Shown: in pieces, positions 1-8,445 of the stretch
Layout of the letters: each line of letters begins with the position of its first letter
Numbering within the stretch: position 1 is the stretch's first letter
NCBI GenBank assembly: GCA_019745075.1
Contig: JAIETR010000015.1
Coordinates: forward strand, 1 to 34,499
Source of the DNA: Qipengyuania sp.
Lineage (GTDB): Bacteria; Pseudomonadota; Alphaproteobacteria; Sphingomonadales; Sphingomonadaceae
Length of the DNA: 34,499 nt
Direction: 5' to 3'
Notes under the pieces: model-generated
The model's database searches: none
Told to the model about the DNA's origin: nothing
What the model saw: the letters and a program-made list of their open reading frames with translations, nothing else
Program-made: the position numbers and the translations under genes

Positions 1-219
1 TTCGGTTCGCGACCATTGAATCGAACTTCAGTCCGCTTGGGAATCCCCCATGAGTCTCCGCTCACGAGATTTGGTATCACCTACCGGATTCAGCTCACCG
101 AGTATTTTGCGTTACAACCCGACGTCCAATATGTCCTGAATCCCGGCACCGATCCAAGCATCAGCAACGCTCTGGCGGTTGGATTGCGTTTCGAGCTAAG
201 TTGGGGGACTGAGAACTAG
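1..219 (+). CDS. carbohydrate porin (OprB-like), C-terminal fragment
   Basis: The reading frame is open from the first base of the window, so the gene begins upstream and only about 72 codons are visible. The visible part includes YRIQLTEYFALQPDVQYVLN, followed by NALAVGLRFELSW. This resembles the last strands of OprB-family carbohydrate-selective outer-membrane porins, where a final strand with an aromatic near the end is the usual BAM assembly signal. Here F and W are close to the end but three residues (GTEN region) follow the W. The likely role is sugar uptake across the outer membrane. The substrate cannot be judged from this fragment. Confidence 0.7.
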   Translation, partial: FGSRPLNRTSVRLGIPHESPLTRFGITYRIQLTEYFALQPDVQYVLNPGTDPSISNALAVGLRFELSWGTEN

Positions 220-578
220 GCTACGACCCGCTGAATCGCTTGCGGAGGAGGCGCGCGGTTGTTTCAACGGCGGCGCGAGAAGGTGCTGCATCAAGTGTTT
301 GATCTGATTATAGGAACCGGAGATGCGTAGAATTGAGCAGTACTTCCGCTATCACACGGGATGCCTCGGGTCGATGATCGGCAAGTGATCAGCGTGATCA
401 TCCTTGTAATCCGCGATGAATTGCGTTTGGCATGACGTGCCGAAAACTGTTATTCTCTTTGGGCGATCGACGATCGATTCATCTGCTGGAGCCAGTTGCT
501 CCAAAAAGGTGCTCGCCGCGCGACTTCGATCAAATGGGCGTCTAGCTACAAGGATGATCTTTTACGCTTTCCTCGATC
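220..578. other. intergenic region, no gene seen
   Basis: Convergent spacer of 359 bases between the porin and the Lrp-type regulator. It is visibly more AT-rich than the rest of the window. I see no ORF with coding character and no clear terminator. The only structure is a 13-base perfect inverted repeat, GATCATCCTTGTA at 396-408 and its complement at 547-559. It may be decayed sequence. Confidence 0.5.
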
Positions 579-1046
579 TCAATATTGGCTAAATAAGGCA
601 TCGGTCTCCCCGCGTGTCTCGATTGAGCGCAGAACGAAACTGCTGTTAATGGAATGAAGGCCCGGCAGGCGGCCTAGGCTCTCGCGATGTAGCCGTTCGT
701 AGTGGTCCAGGTCGCGACAAACAATCTTGAGTCGATAATCTTGGGTCCCGGAGACGAGCGCGCATTCGATTATTCCATCAATCTTCGAGACTGCAGCTTC
801 GAAGTGCGTTAGGTGCTCTTCTACCTGGGTGTTGAGCGTGATGTCCACCAAAGCGGTGACGCGAAAGCCAAGCTGCTGGTAATCGAGCCTCGCGCCATAG
901 CCACGCACCAGCCCCCGCGCTTCCAGCGCTTGGATGCGCCGAGTGCAAGCCGATTGCGAAAGCGCGACCTGCTCGGCGATCCGGCTCACGGATATGCGCC
1001 CGTCGGTTGCGAGGCTCCTCAAGATGGAAAGGTCAATTCTGTCCAT
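579..1046 (-). CDS. Lrp/AsnC family transcriptional regulator
   Basis: A 155-residue DNA-binding regulator of the feast/famine family. It starts MDRIDLSILRSLATDGRIS, the classic N-terminus of the AsnC-type helix-turn-helix (residues about 1-60, with SVSRIAEQVALSQSACTRR as the HTH). The RAM ligand-binding domain follows, about residues 65-150. The frame could extend 13 codons upstream, but family members start at this MDRID. It is divergent from the alanine dehydrogenase gene, so it is probably its local regulator (as AldR/Lrp are elsewhere), with alanine or a related amino acid as likely effector. The effector and target are inferred from position. Confidence 0.9.
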   Translation of the reverse strand: MDRIDLSILRSLATDGRISVSRIAEQVALSQSACTRRIQALEARGLVRGYGARLDYQQLGFRVTALVDITLNTQVEEHLTHFEAAVSKIDGIIECALVSGTQDYRLKIVCRDLDHYERLHRESLGRLPGLHSINSSFVLRSIETRGETDALFSQY

Positions 1047-1095
1047 TCCACATACATTACGTGAATAATCGAACGTTTCCAGCAAAACTATGTGC

Positions 1096-1115
1096 GAGCG
1101 ATTGCCTAATCGCTC
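1096..1115. promoter_or_regulatory. candidate operator palindrome between lrp-type gene and ald
   Basis: GAGCGATT and AATCGCTC form a perfect 8+8 inverted repeat around a 4-base centre (GCCT). It sits in the 136-base divergent spacer between the regulator and ald. A dyad of this size is consistent with an Lrp/AsnC site. Binding is inferred, not shown. Confidence 0.45.
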
Positions 1116-1182
1116 ATCTTTGCAGGGATTATCGCCAGCTCACGGAGGTACATGTCGCGCACCCAAGAGGAGGAGAGACACG

Positions 1183-2283
1183 ATGCGCGTCGGAGTTCCC
1201 AAGGAAATCAAGAACCATGAGTACCGTGTCGGACTGACGCCCCCGTCGGTCGCTGAGCTCACCGCCGTCGGCCACGAGGTGATTGTCGAGACCAAGGCGG
1301 GCTGCGGCATCGACTTCGACGATCAGGACTATGTCGATGCCGGGGCGCGGATCGTCGCCACCGCCGCCAATGTATTCTCGGGCGCTGACATGATCGTCAA
1401 GGTCAAGGAGCCGCAGCAAAGCGAGATCGCGATGCTCGAGGCGCGGCACCTGCTGTTCACCTATCTTCATCTCGCCGCCGACAAGCCGCAGGCTGAGGGA
1501 CTGATGCGGTCGGGCGCGACCTGCATCGCTTATGAGACGGTCACGGCGCCCAAGGGGGGGCTGCCTCTTCTCAAACCGATGTCCGAAGTCGCCGGCCGGA
1601 TGTCGGTCCAAGTCGGTGCGCATTATCTCGAAAAGGAGCAGGGCGGGCGCGGCGTGCTGCTCGGCGGCGTCCCCGGCGTCGCGCCCGCCAAGGTGGCGAT
1701 CCTCGGGGGCGGCATATCGGGCGTCAACGCCGCGCAGATGGCGGTCGGGATGCGCGCCGACGTGACAATCTACGACATCAACAATGATCGGCTGGCAGAG
1801 CTCGACATGTTCTTTTCGAGCCAGATCAAGACCGCCTATGCTTCGAAGGCGGCGATCGCGGCAGCGGTGAAAAGCGCGAGCCTCGTGATCGGCGCGGTGC
1901 TGATCCCGGGCGCCGCCGCGCCCAAGCTTGTCACACGAGAGATGCTCAAGACCATGAAGCGCGGCAGCGTGCTGGTCGATATCGCGATCGATCAGGGCGG
2001 CTGCTTCGAAACCTCGCGGCCGACCACGCATGACGATCCTGTGTTCGAGATTGACGGCGTTATCCATTATTGCGTTGCCAACATGCCCGGCGCGGTTGCG
2101 CGCACCTCGACCTTCGCGCTCAACAACGCGACGCTGCCGTTCGTGCTCAAGCTCGCGCAGATGGGAGGAGACGCAACGATGGCGGCCGATCAATACCTGA
2201 CGAACGGACTGAACGTATCGAGCGGCAAGATTCGTCATCGGGCGGTCGCGGAAGCGCTCGACCTGGAGTTTATCGCGGCCTGA
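1183..2283 (+). CDS. ald: alanine dehydrogenase
   Basis: A 366-residue NAD-dependent enzyme that interconverts L-alanine with pyruvate plus ammonia. The N-terminus MRVGVPKEIKNHEYRVGLTP is characteristic, with the substrate-binding Arg at residue 15. Lys75 (in KVKEP) and His96 (in YLHLA) match the known catalytic positions. The Rossmann nucleotide motif is at about 174-198 (GGGISG, ending in an acidic D in YDIN). The start is set by the strong AGGAGGAG Shine-Dalgarno 7 or so bases upstream. An upstream in-frame ATG at 1090 would lack both. Length is normal for the family. Control by the divergent Lrp-type regulator is likely. Confidence 0.97.
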   Translation: MRVGVPKEIKNHEYRVGLTPPSVAELTAVGHEVIVETKAGCGIDFDDQDYVDAGARIVATAANVFSGADMIVKVKEPQQSEIAMLEARHLLFTYLHLAADKPQAEGLMRSGATCIAYETVTAPKGGLPLLKPMSEVAGRMSVQVGAHYLEKEQGGRGVLLGGVPGVAPAKVAILGGGISGVNAAQMAVGMRADVTIYDINNDRLAELDMFFSSQIKTAYASKAAIAAAVKSASLVIGAVLIPGAAAPKLVTREMLKTMKRGSVLVDIAIDQGGCFETSRPTTHDDPVFEIDGVIHYCVANMPGAVARTSTFALNNATLPFVLKLAQMGGDATMAADQYLTNGLNVSSGKIRHRAVAEALDLEFIAA

Positions 2284-2347
2284 TCTGCCTGAATGGCGGT
2301 TTCGAGCTGACTTCCCCGAATATTGGGCGCGCAACGAGACCAATTAA

Positions 2348-2725
2348 ATGCTGCGCGAAATGTCGGACGCGGACTCCGGAACGCTCAGGGACACGATCGA
2401 ACGCACCGCAGCGAGCTATGACGGTCAGCCTAAAATGGCGGTGTTGGTCATAGCCGAGCTGCGCCGCCGCGCCGCAGAGTATATCCGCTTCTGGCCCGGT
2501 CCGAAGCTTGCGGCCAGCGAACAGCCAACCGAGTTGCCGAACCAAGGTGAGACGGCGCGCAAATCCGGCAAGGCAGAGATGGCCGGTCTCATCGATGACA
2601 AGATTCCGTGGCGATTCCCCTCGGAAGCATGGCGCGATTTGGCGCTACCGGGTCAAGGCATGCCAGAACATGCCGCTAGGATGTTGGTCTTTTTGTCGGT
2701 ATCGCAACTGATTGAAGGCGTTTAG
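2348..2725 (+). CDS. hypothetical protein, doubtful ORF
   Basis: An ORF of 125 codons in the 457-base gap between ald and the TonB receptor gene. I do not recognise the product. It is mostly polar with an alpha-helical look (MSDADSGTLRDTIERTAA, then AELRRRAAEYIRFW) and has no membrane segment. A second Met, four codons in (2360), is an equally plausible start. Neither has a convincing Shine-Dalgarno. An overlapping minus-strand ORF exists, so the coding call is uncertain. Nothing in the context points to a function. Confidence 0.35.
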   Translation: MLREMSDADSGTLRDTIERTAASYDGQPKMAVLVIAELRRRAAEYIRFWPGPKLAASEQPTELPNQGETARKSGKAEMAGLIDDKIPWRFPSEAWRDLALPGQGMPEHAARMLVFLSVSQLIEGV

Positions 2726-2739
2726 ATTCTTGCTAATCA

Positions 2740-4848
2740 ATGAGTTGGCTGTTGATCTCGAATCCTGCCGCCCCAGCCAGCCTTTCCGCGCTTCGGAACC
2801 GGGGCAGGGAGAGGAGAGCGCACATTTCCCGGATCGACTCAAGGGCCGCCTTGCTCGCCTTCGCCGCGCTGGGCGCGCCTCTGACCGCCCAGGAGCCCGA
2901 GACGGGCGACGAGGGGGCCGAGGCGATCGTGGTGACCGGGCGCGCGCTCCCGGACACGCCCGGCAGTCCCGCCTATGGCACGATCACGCTCGAGCGCGAG
3001 GCGCTGCTCGCCACCGGCTCGGGGCGGCTCGAGGACGCGCTCGGCACGGTCGCCGGTTTTCAGCAGTTTCGCCGCTCCGACAGCCGGTCCGCCAACCCCA
3101 CCGCGCAGGGGGTGACGCTGCGCGCGCTCGGCGGCAACGCCGCGAGCCGCGCGCTGGTGCTGCTCGACGGGGTGCCGATGGTCGATCCCTTCTTCGGCCA
3201 GGTTCCCTTGAGCGCGCTCGCACCCGAGCGGCTGGCGAGCGCGCGGGTTACGCGGGGCGGCGGCTCCGGCCCGTTCGGCGCGGGGGCGCTGGCGGGGACG
3301 ATCGAGCTTGCCAGCGCGCCGGCCGGCGATTTCGGCCCCCTGAGCGGATCGGCGCTGGTCAACGACCGGGCCGAAACCGAGCTCTCGGCGACACTCGCGC
3401 CATCGCTCGGTGCGGGCTTCGCGACGCTCTCGGGGCGCTGGGACCGCGGAGGCGGGTTCTGGACCACGCCCGAGAGCCAGCGGGTGGCGGCGAGCGTGCC
3501 GGCGCGCCACGAAAGCTGGTCGATGCAGCTGCGCGGCGTGGCTCCGCTGGGAGAGGCGGTGGAGCTTCAGGCGCGGCTGCTCGCCTTTCGCGACCGCCGC
3601 GTGCTTCGCTTCGCCGGCGCGGAGAACGCGACCGAGGGCGAGGACGCCAGCTTGCGCCTGATCGGCCAGGGCCGCTGGCGGTTCGATGCCCTGGCCTATG
3701 TGCAGAGGCGCGATTTCAGCAATGTCGTCGTCAGCTCGACGCGCTTCGTGCCCGCGCTCGATCAGCGCGAGACTCCCGCGACCGGGCTCGGCGGCAAATT
3801 CGAGCTGCGGCCGCCCGTGGGCGGCGGCCACGTGCCGCGGCTGGGCGCCGATTACCGCAAGGCGCTCGGCACGCTCCAGGAGGACGCGATAAGCACCGTG
3901 ACCGGCCGCGTCACCGAGCGGCGCCTGGCGGGCGGGGCCAACACCGATCTGGGCCTGTTCGCCGAGGACGACTGGACGCTGGGCGCGCTGACGCTCACCG
4001 CCGGGGCGCGGGCCGACCGCACCACCATCCGCGAGGGCTTCACGGAGGCCCGCAGCCCGGCGGGCGTCGCCATCGCCCGCGCGGACTTTCCCGACCGAGC
4101 CGATTGGTCCGCGTCCTTCCGCGGCGGCGCGCTGCTGCGCCTCGACGGCGGCCTCGCCTTGCGCGCGGCCGCCTATAGCGGCTTGCGCCTGCCCACGCTC
4201 AACGAGCTCTATCGCGCCTTCGTGATCTTTCCGGTGACCACCCGCGCCAATGCCGCGCTGCGCAACGAGCGGCTCGAAGGCTACGAGATCGGCGCCGACT
4301 GGCGCGCGGGCGAGGCGCTCTCGCTCGCCGTCACCGCGTTCGACAACCGGGTGCGCGACGCGATCGCCAATGTCACCATCGGCCCGAACCTGCGCCAGCG
4401 CCGCAACATCGCGGCGATCGAGGCGCGGGGGATCGAGGCGGCGGCGCGGGCACGGCTCGGCGCGCTGCGCTTCACCGGTTCGCTCGCCTGGACCGACGCG
4501 GTGATGCGGGGCGGGGCCGAGGCGGCGGCGCTCGAGGGCCGGCGTCCGGCGCAGACGCCGCGCTGGTCGGCGAGCGGCACGGTGAGCTGGCGGCCGCGAA
4601 GCGACTGGCTGTTTTCGCTGACCGCCCGTCACGTCGGCGCGCAGTTCGAGGACGACCTCGGAACCGCCCTCCTGCCGGCCGTAACCACGCTCGACGGCTA
4701 TGCCGAGGCGCCGCTGGGCCGCCGCGCGGCGCTGGTGCTGCGCGCCGAGAACCTGACCGACGCGGAGATTGTCACGCAAAACCAGGGCGGAGCGATCGAC
4801 CTGGGCGCGCCGCGGACGGTTTGGCTGGGCGTCAGGTTCGGGATGTAA
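2740..4848 (+). CDS. TonB-dependent outer-membrane receptor
   Basis: A receptor for energised uptake of a scarce ligand across the outer membrane. Counted from the ATG it has 702 residues. A TonB box-like EAIVVTGR is at about 62-69. The plug domain follows (about 70-200, with LEDALGTVAGFQQFRRSDSR and VLLDGVPMVDPFFGQVPLSA). The rest is a 22-stranded-barrel-type sequence ending VWLGVRFGM, where a terminal Met replaces the usual aromatic. The start is unsettled. The ATG gives a poor N-terminus and no Shine-Dalgarno. A typical signal peptide (SRAALLAFAALGAPLTAQ) begins only near residue 33, after an in-frame GGAGAG at 2813-2818. The next candidates are ATT at 2824 or TTG at 2851. The ligand cannot be told. 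Confidence 0.88.
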   Translation: MSWLLISNPAAPASLSALRNRGRERRAHISRIDSRAALLAFAALGAPLTAQEPETGDEGAEAIVVTGRALPDTPGSPAYGTITLEREALLATGSGRLEDALGTVAGFQQFRRSDSRSANPTAQGVTLRALGGNAASRALVLLDGVPMVDPFFGQVPLSALAPERLASARVTRGGGSGPFGAGALAGTIELASAPAGDFGPLSGSALVNDRAETELSATLAPSLGAGFATLSGRWDRGGGFWTTPESQRVAASVPARHESWSMQLRGVAPLGEAVELQARLLAFRDRRVLRFAGAENATEGEDASLRLIGQGRWRFDALAYVQRRDFSNVVVSSTRFVPALDQRETPATGLGGKFELRPPVGGGHVPRLGADYRKALGTLQEDAISTVTGRVTERRLAGGANTDLGLFAEDDWTLGALTLTAGARADRTTIREGFTEARSPAGVAIARADFPDRADWSASFRGGALLRLDGGLALRAAAYSGLRLPTLNELYRAFVIFPVTTRANAALRNERLEGYEIGADWRAGEALSLAVTAFDNRVRDAIANVTIGPNLRQRRNIAAIEARGIEAAARARLGALRFTGSLAWTDAVMRGGAEAAALEGRRPAQTPRWSASGTVSWRPRSDWLFSLTARHVGAQFEDDLGTALLPAVTTLDGYAEAPLGRRAALVLRAENLTDAEIVTQNQGGAIDLGAPRTVWLGVRFGM

Positions 4849-4864
4849 GGGGGTCGCAAACGAA

Positions 4865-4892
4865 AACGGCGGCCGCTCGCGCGACCGCCGTT
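4865..4892. terminator. bidirectional intrinsic terminator
   Basis: AACGGCGG (4865-4872) pairs perfectly with CCGCCGTT (4885-4892) around a GC-rich 12-base centre. It is flanked by AAAA on the left (U-run for minus-strand transcripts) and TTCGGTTT on the right. It lies in the 66-base gap between the two convergent receptor genes and would serve both. Confidence 0.8.
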
Positions 4893-4914
4893 CGGTTTGT
4901 GATTGGCATTGCGA

Positions 4915-7900
4915 TCAGAAAGTGAAGCGTATGCCCAGACGGATCGCGTAGAGCGACTGGGTTACGTTGAGCGAGCTGTCGTTCGGGGCGCGGAAGCCCG
5001 AGTATTGATACTTCACGCAGCCGTTGGCCGGATTGGCGGCGGACCCGACAGGCGTTCCGGTGGGGACCACCGCACCTGCCGAAGTAACACACTGCACATT
5101 GACCAGCGCCGCCGCGGGCGGGAATCCGAGCTGGCGGAGGCCTCCCCAATTCTTGTTGATGAGATTCGGCAGATTGTTGATGTCGGCGAACAGGCTCACG
5201 CGAGAAGTCCCGACGAAGGTCGGCAGCTCCTGTTCGAGATGCAGGTCGATCCGGGTGAAGGCGCGGCTGCGGGCGATGTTCTTGGGCGCGATCTGTCCAC
5301 GATATCTCGCCAGCTCGGTGCCGTTGATGAAGCTGTCCAGCGCCGTGGCGGTCGTCGCATCTCCGTATTGCACCAGCGGGTCGGTCGGCCCGCTGGGCAC
5401 ATAGATGAGTTGCGTCGGTGCGCCGCTGCCGCCCAGCGGGGTCCCGAACACGTCCTGACGGTTGAACGTGTTGTCGAGCATCGTGTAGCTGTACGGACGG
5501 CCCGCCCGGGTCTCGCCGAACAGCGCGAACACCGTCCGGTAGTCTCCGAAGAACGCATGGTCATAGGTCAAATTGTATTTGAACGCCCACTTGATCTGAT
5601 CGCTCGAGGTTCCGTAGGCAGGGAAGTTCGGATCGAGGAACGCCTGATTGCGGTAGTTGGAATTGATGGTCGACGAAGTCGCGTTGCTCATGTCGCGCAC
5701 ATCCTGCAGCGTGTAGCTGCCGCCGAACGAGAGGCCCCAGTCGAAGTCCTTCTGGAAGCGCACGACGCCGATGTGCGAGCGGCCGCCCTTGGTGTTGTAG
5801 ACCAGGATGTCGTAGTTGTTGTAGGAGCTATTCGGAACACCATTCACAATCGGTTCGAAATATGTGTTTTGATACCGCGGCCGGCCGTCGGGCAAATTAC
5901 CTACCCGCACGGAGCGCAGATCGGTGAAACCGACCCCGTCAATGGTCTCTCCGTAATAATAGTCTGCCCCAAAATTGATCCCCCAGAAATCGTAGTCGGC
6001 GGAGAGCGTGGCCTTGAGCGAGCGGGGGAGATGGAACCCAGGGTCGATCGCGCCAGTGTTGGTTTGCGGCAGGTTGGGGTTCAAAGTCGGGCTCGAAGCC
6101 GCCGTGGCGAGCGCCGCCGGGATCTGGCCGGTGACGTTGTTCAGGGCCAAGTCGCAAAGCGTCCCGGGCGTGTTGCAGCTCGCGTCGCGCGTGATCGACA
6201 AGGTGTTGGTGGTCACGGTGTTGGAGAAGCTGTTCGACAGATAGATGTCCGGCGAGCCGCCACCGAAGACGCCCACGCCGCCGCGCAGCCGGAGCGGCGA
6301 GGCATCGGGCGACCACTTGAAGCTGATGCGCGGCTCGATCTGGTCCAGACCCTTGTAGGTCTTGAGGTTGGTGAAGCCGTAACGCTGCGCGAAGAACGGG
6401 TTGAGCACCGGATAGGTGTCCATGTCGTACATGGTGTAGCGCGCGCCGTAGGTCAGCGTGAAGGTGTCGGTGAGCGACCAGACGTCCTGCATCCCGACGG
6501 TGTAGGCCGCGTAGTTGAAGTCCGCGGCGGCACGCGAGGGATCGCCCCCGATCACGGCGGCATAGGACAGCGAATTGGCCCTGTTGTTGCGGAAATCGTC
6601 GAGCGAGTCGAAATACCACGAACCCAGGCTATTGGGCACGAAGTTGTTGAACGTGCGGTTGCGGGTCACTTCGAAGAGCGCCGAAATCTGGTGATCGCCC
6701 GCCTTGTAACGACCCAGCAGCGATCCCGCCCAGGTGTCGTAGAAAAGCTGGTTGGTCTGGCGGAAGTTGTCCGGTCCGAAGGTGATGGTGGGAATGCCCG
6801 TCGAACAGCCGGTTGCCGAACCCGCCGAAGCGCCATCCGAGCAAACCGCGAACTGACCGTGCGGACGGCCCAGCAGGGGCTCCTGCCCGCGGCGCGTCCA
6901 GCGGTAGATGAGCCGCGCTTCGGTGGAGAGCGCGTCGGTCCAGTCCGAGTTGAGCTGGATGATGCCCGCGCGCAGCAGTTCGCTCAGCGAATAGGCGTTG
7001 GAACTGAGCCCGTAGCGCGGGGCGGATGACGAGGTGGAGGTGTTATTCGGGCTGGTCTGAACGTTGAAGGAGTTGATATAGGACAACGACAGACGCTGCC
7101 CGTCCATCAAGTTCCAGTCGATCTTTCCGACGACCTTTTCGTCTTTTCGATTGTTGATCGTGAGAATCTCGCCGGGTTGCAGGCTCTTCCCGCTGGCTAT
7201 CCCGGTCACGTCGGTGATTGCCTGGTTGACCAGGGCCGGATTGCTAAAGGACGCCAGCTGGGTGGAAAACGGGCGCGGGTCGGTGTTGCGCTCGCCCGAG
7301 ATCATGAAGAACAGGGTGTCCTTGAAGATCGGGCCGGAAATGGTCGCACCGTAGGTTTCCGACTTGAACTTGGGAGTCGCGATGGTGACGTCGCCGATCC
7401 GGTCCCCGCTCAGCCCGTCCGTATTCTGCGAATAGAACGCGGTGCCGGCGAAATCGTTGGCGCCCGATTTCAGCACGGTGTCGATGGCCCCGCCCTGGAA
7501 GCCCGACTGGCGGAAGTCGTAGGGCGCGATCGAGGTCGAAACCTGCGCCAGCGCGTCGAGCGGAACCGGGCCGCGGATATTGGGGCTGGCGTCCTGGTTG
7601 AGGCCGAAGGTGTCACCCACGGTCACGCCGTTGATAGTGAAGCGGTTGAAGCGCGGGTTGACGCCCGCGAAGCTCACAGCGCCGCCGCGGTCGCCGCTGT
7701 TCGACAGGTCGAGGTTGGCGAAGGGATCGCGGCGCTGCACGTCGCGAATGTCGCGATTGACAGAGGCGACTTGCGCGATTTCCCGACTGCCGAGAACCGT
7801 CTGCGGGCCGTCGGACTTGACGCCCGCGCCCCGGATCGAGGTGGCGGTGACCACGATGGCGCTGGTGTCGTCGCCCCTGGCCAGATCGATCGGCAGATCG

Positions 7901-8202
7901 AAAGGCTGCTGAACGACCGTATAGATGTCGGTAACCGTCTGATTGCCGGCCGGGCTGGTAACTTCGACCGAGTAGGGCCCGCCGGTGGTCAGGCCCGAGA
8001 AGTTGAACGAGCCGGCCGAGTCGGTGGTGGTTGAGGAGCGTGTGCCCGTGCGGGTGTCGGTCGCGACGACCGTCGCGCCCGCGACCGGAGCGCCGTTCTG
8101 GGTGACATTGCCGCGGATGATGGAGGTCGTTTCCTGTGCATGGATCGCATAGGGAGCGATGAGCGCCGCCGCAGCGACGCCCGCAAACATCATTTTACGC
8201 AT
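4915..8202 (-). CDS. Oar-like TonB-dependent receptor with carboxypeptidase-regulatory-like domain
   Basis: A 1095-residue outer-membrane protein. It has a signal peptide (MRKMMFAGVAAAALIAPYA, cleaved about residue 22 at AQ), then an Ig-like carboxypeptidase-regulatory domain, about 27-105 (IIRGNVTQNGAPVAGATVVA). A TonB-box-like AIVVTATS is near 115-122, followed by the plug domain (about 125-230) and a long beta barrel ending AIRLGIRFTF with the terminal Phe expected for BAM targeting. The architecture matches the Oar family, common in sphingomonads and thought to handle large ligands such as peptides or oligosaccharides. The exact ligand is unknown. A GAGGG Shine-Dalgarno precedes the ATG. 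Confidence 0.93.
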   Translation of the reverse strand: MRKMMFAGVAAAALIAPYAIHAQETTSIIRGNVTQNGAPVAGATVVATDTRTGTRSSTTTDSAGSFNFSGLTTGGPYSVEVTSPAGNQTVTDIYTVVQQPFDLPIDLARGDDTSAIVVTATSIRGAGVKSDGPQTVLGSREIAQVASVNRDIRDVQRRDPFANLDLSNSGDRGGAVSFAGVNPRFNRFTINGVTVGDTFGLNQDASPNIRGPVPLDALAQVSTSIAPYDFRQSGFQGGAIDTVLKSGANDFAGTAFYSQNTDGLSGDRIGDVTIATPKFKSETYGATISGPIFKDTLFFMISGERNTDPRPFSTQLASFSNPALVNQAITDVTGIASGKSLQPGEILTINNRKDEKVVGKIDWNLMDGQRLSLSYINSFNVQTSPNNTSTSSSAPRYGLSSNAYSLSELLRAGIIQLNSDWTDALSTEARLIYRWTRRGQEPLLGRPHGQFAVCSDGASAGSATGCSTGIPTITFGPDNFRQTNQLFYDTWAGSLLGRYKAGDHQISALFEVTRNRTFNNFVPNSLGSWYFDSLDDFRNNRANSLSYAAVIGGDPSRAAADFNYAAYTVGMQDVWSLTDTFTLTYGARYTMYDMDTYPVLNPFFAQRYGFTNLKTYKGLDQIEPRISFKWSPDASPLRLRGGVGVFGGGSPDIYLSNSFSNTVTTNTLSITRDASCNTPGTLCDLALNNVTGQIPAALATAASSPTLNPNLPQTNTGAIDPGFHLPRSLKATLSADYDFWGINFGADYYYGETIDGVGFTDLRSVRVGNLPDGRPRYQNTYFEPIVNGVPNSSYNNYDILVYNTKGGRSHIGVVRFQKDFDWGLSFGGSYTLQDVRDMSNATSSTINSNYRNQAFLDPNFPAYGTSSDQIKWAFKYNLTYDHAFFGDYRTVFALFGETRAGRPYSYTMLDNTFNRQDVFGTPLGGSGAPTQLIYVPSGPTDPLVQYGDATTATALDSFINGTELARYRGQIAPKNIARSRAFTRIDLHLEQELPTFVGTSRVSLFADINNLPNLINKNWGGLRQLGFPPAAALVNVQCVTSAGAVVPTGTPVGSAANPANGCVKYQYSGFRAPNDSSLNVTQSLYAIRLGIRFTF

Positions 8203-8445
8203 GGTTATGCCCTCGTTCGAGATTTCGCGTTTGAACTGGGACCGCCCAGGCGCTCCGGCGGACGCCGGCCCTGTTCGGAACGGAAGGTTCCTTAAATCCC
8301 GGTCAGCGTCAGTTCAATGACAGCCGAACAGGAATGCCGACGCTGTGGCAATCGGGCTACAGTTTGCGCACGCGCATTCGGCTTGCCCCAGTTCGCCGAA
8401 GAGGCTGTGAAGGAACCAATCTTCCCGGGCGTTCTTTTCCCCGAC

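Noticed and set aside
2600..2830. Cobalamin riboswitch before the first TonB receptor gene
   Set aside because: CCTGCC and GGCAGG can pair near 2764-2810, but the conserved B12-box and the GCCACTG element are missing.
2839..7029. Long antisense ORFs opposite the TonB receptor genes (646 codons at 2839-4779 minus, 708 codons at 4903-7029 plus)
   Set aside because: They are shadows caused by high GC at third positions. They are rich in Arg/Ala/Gly with no domain, signal or ribosome site, and the other strand has clear receptor motifs.
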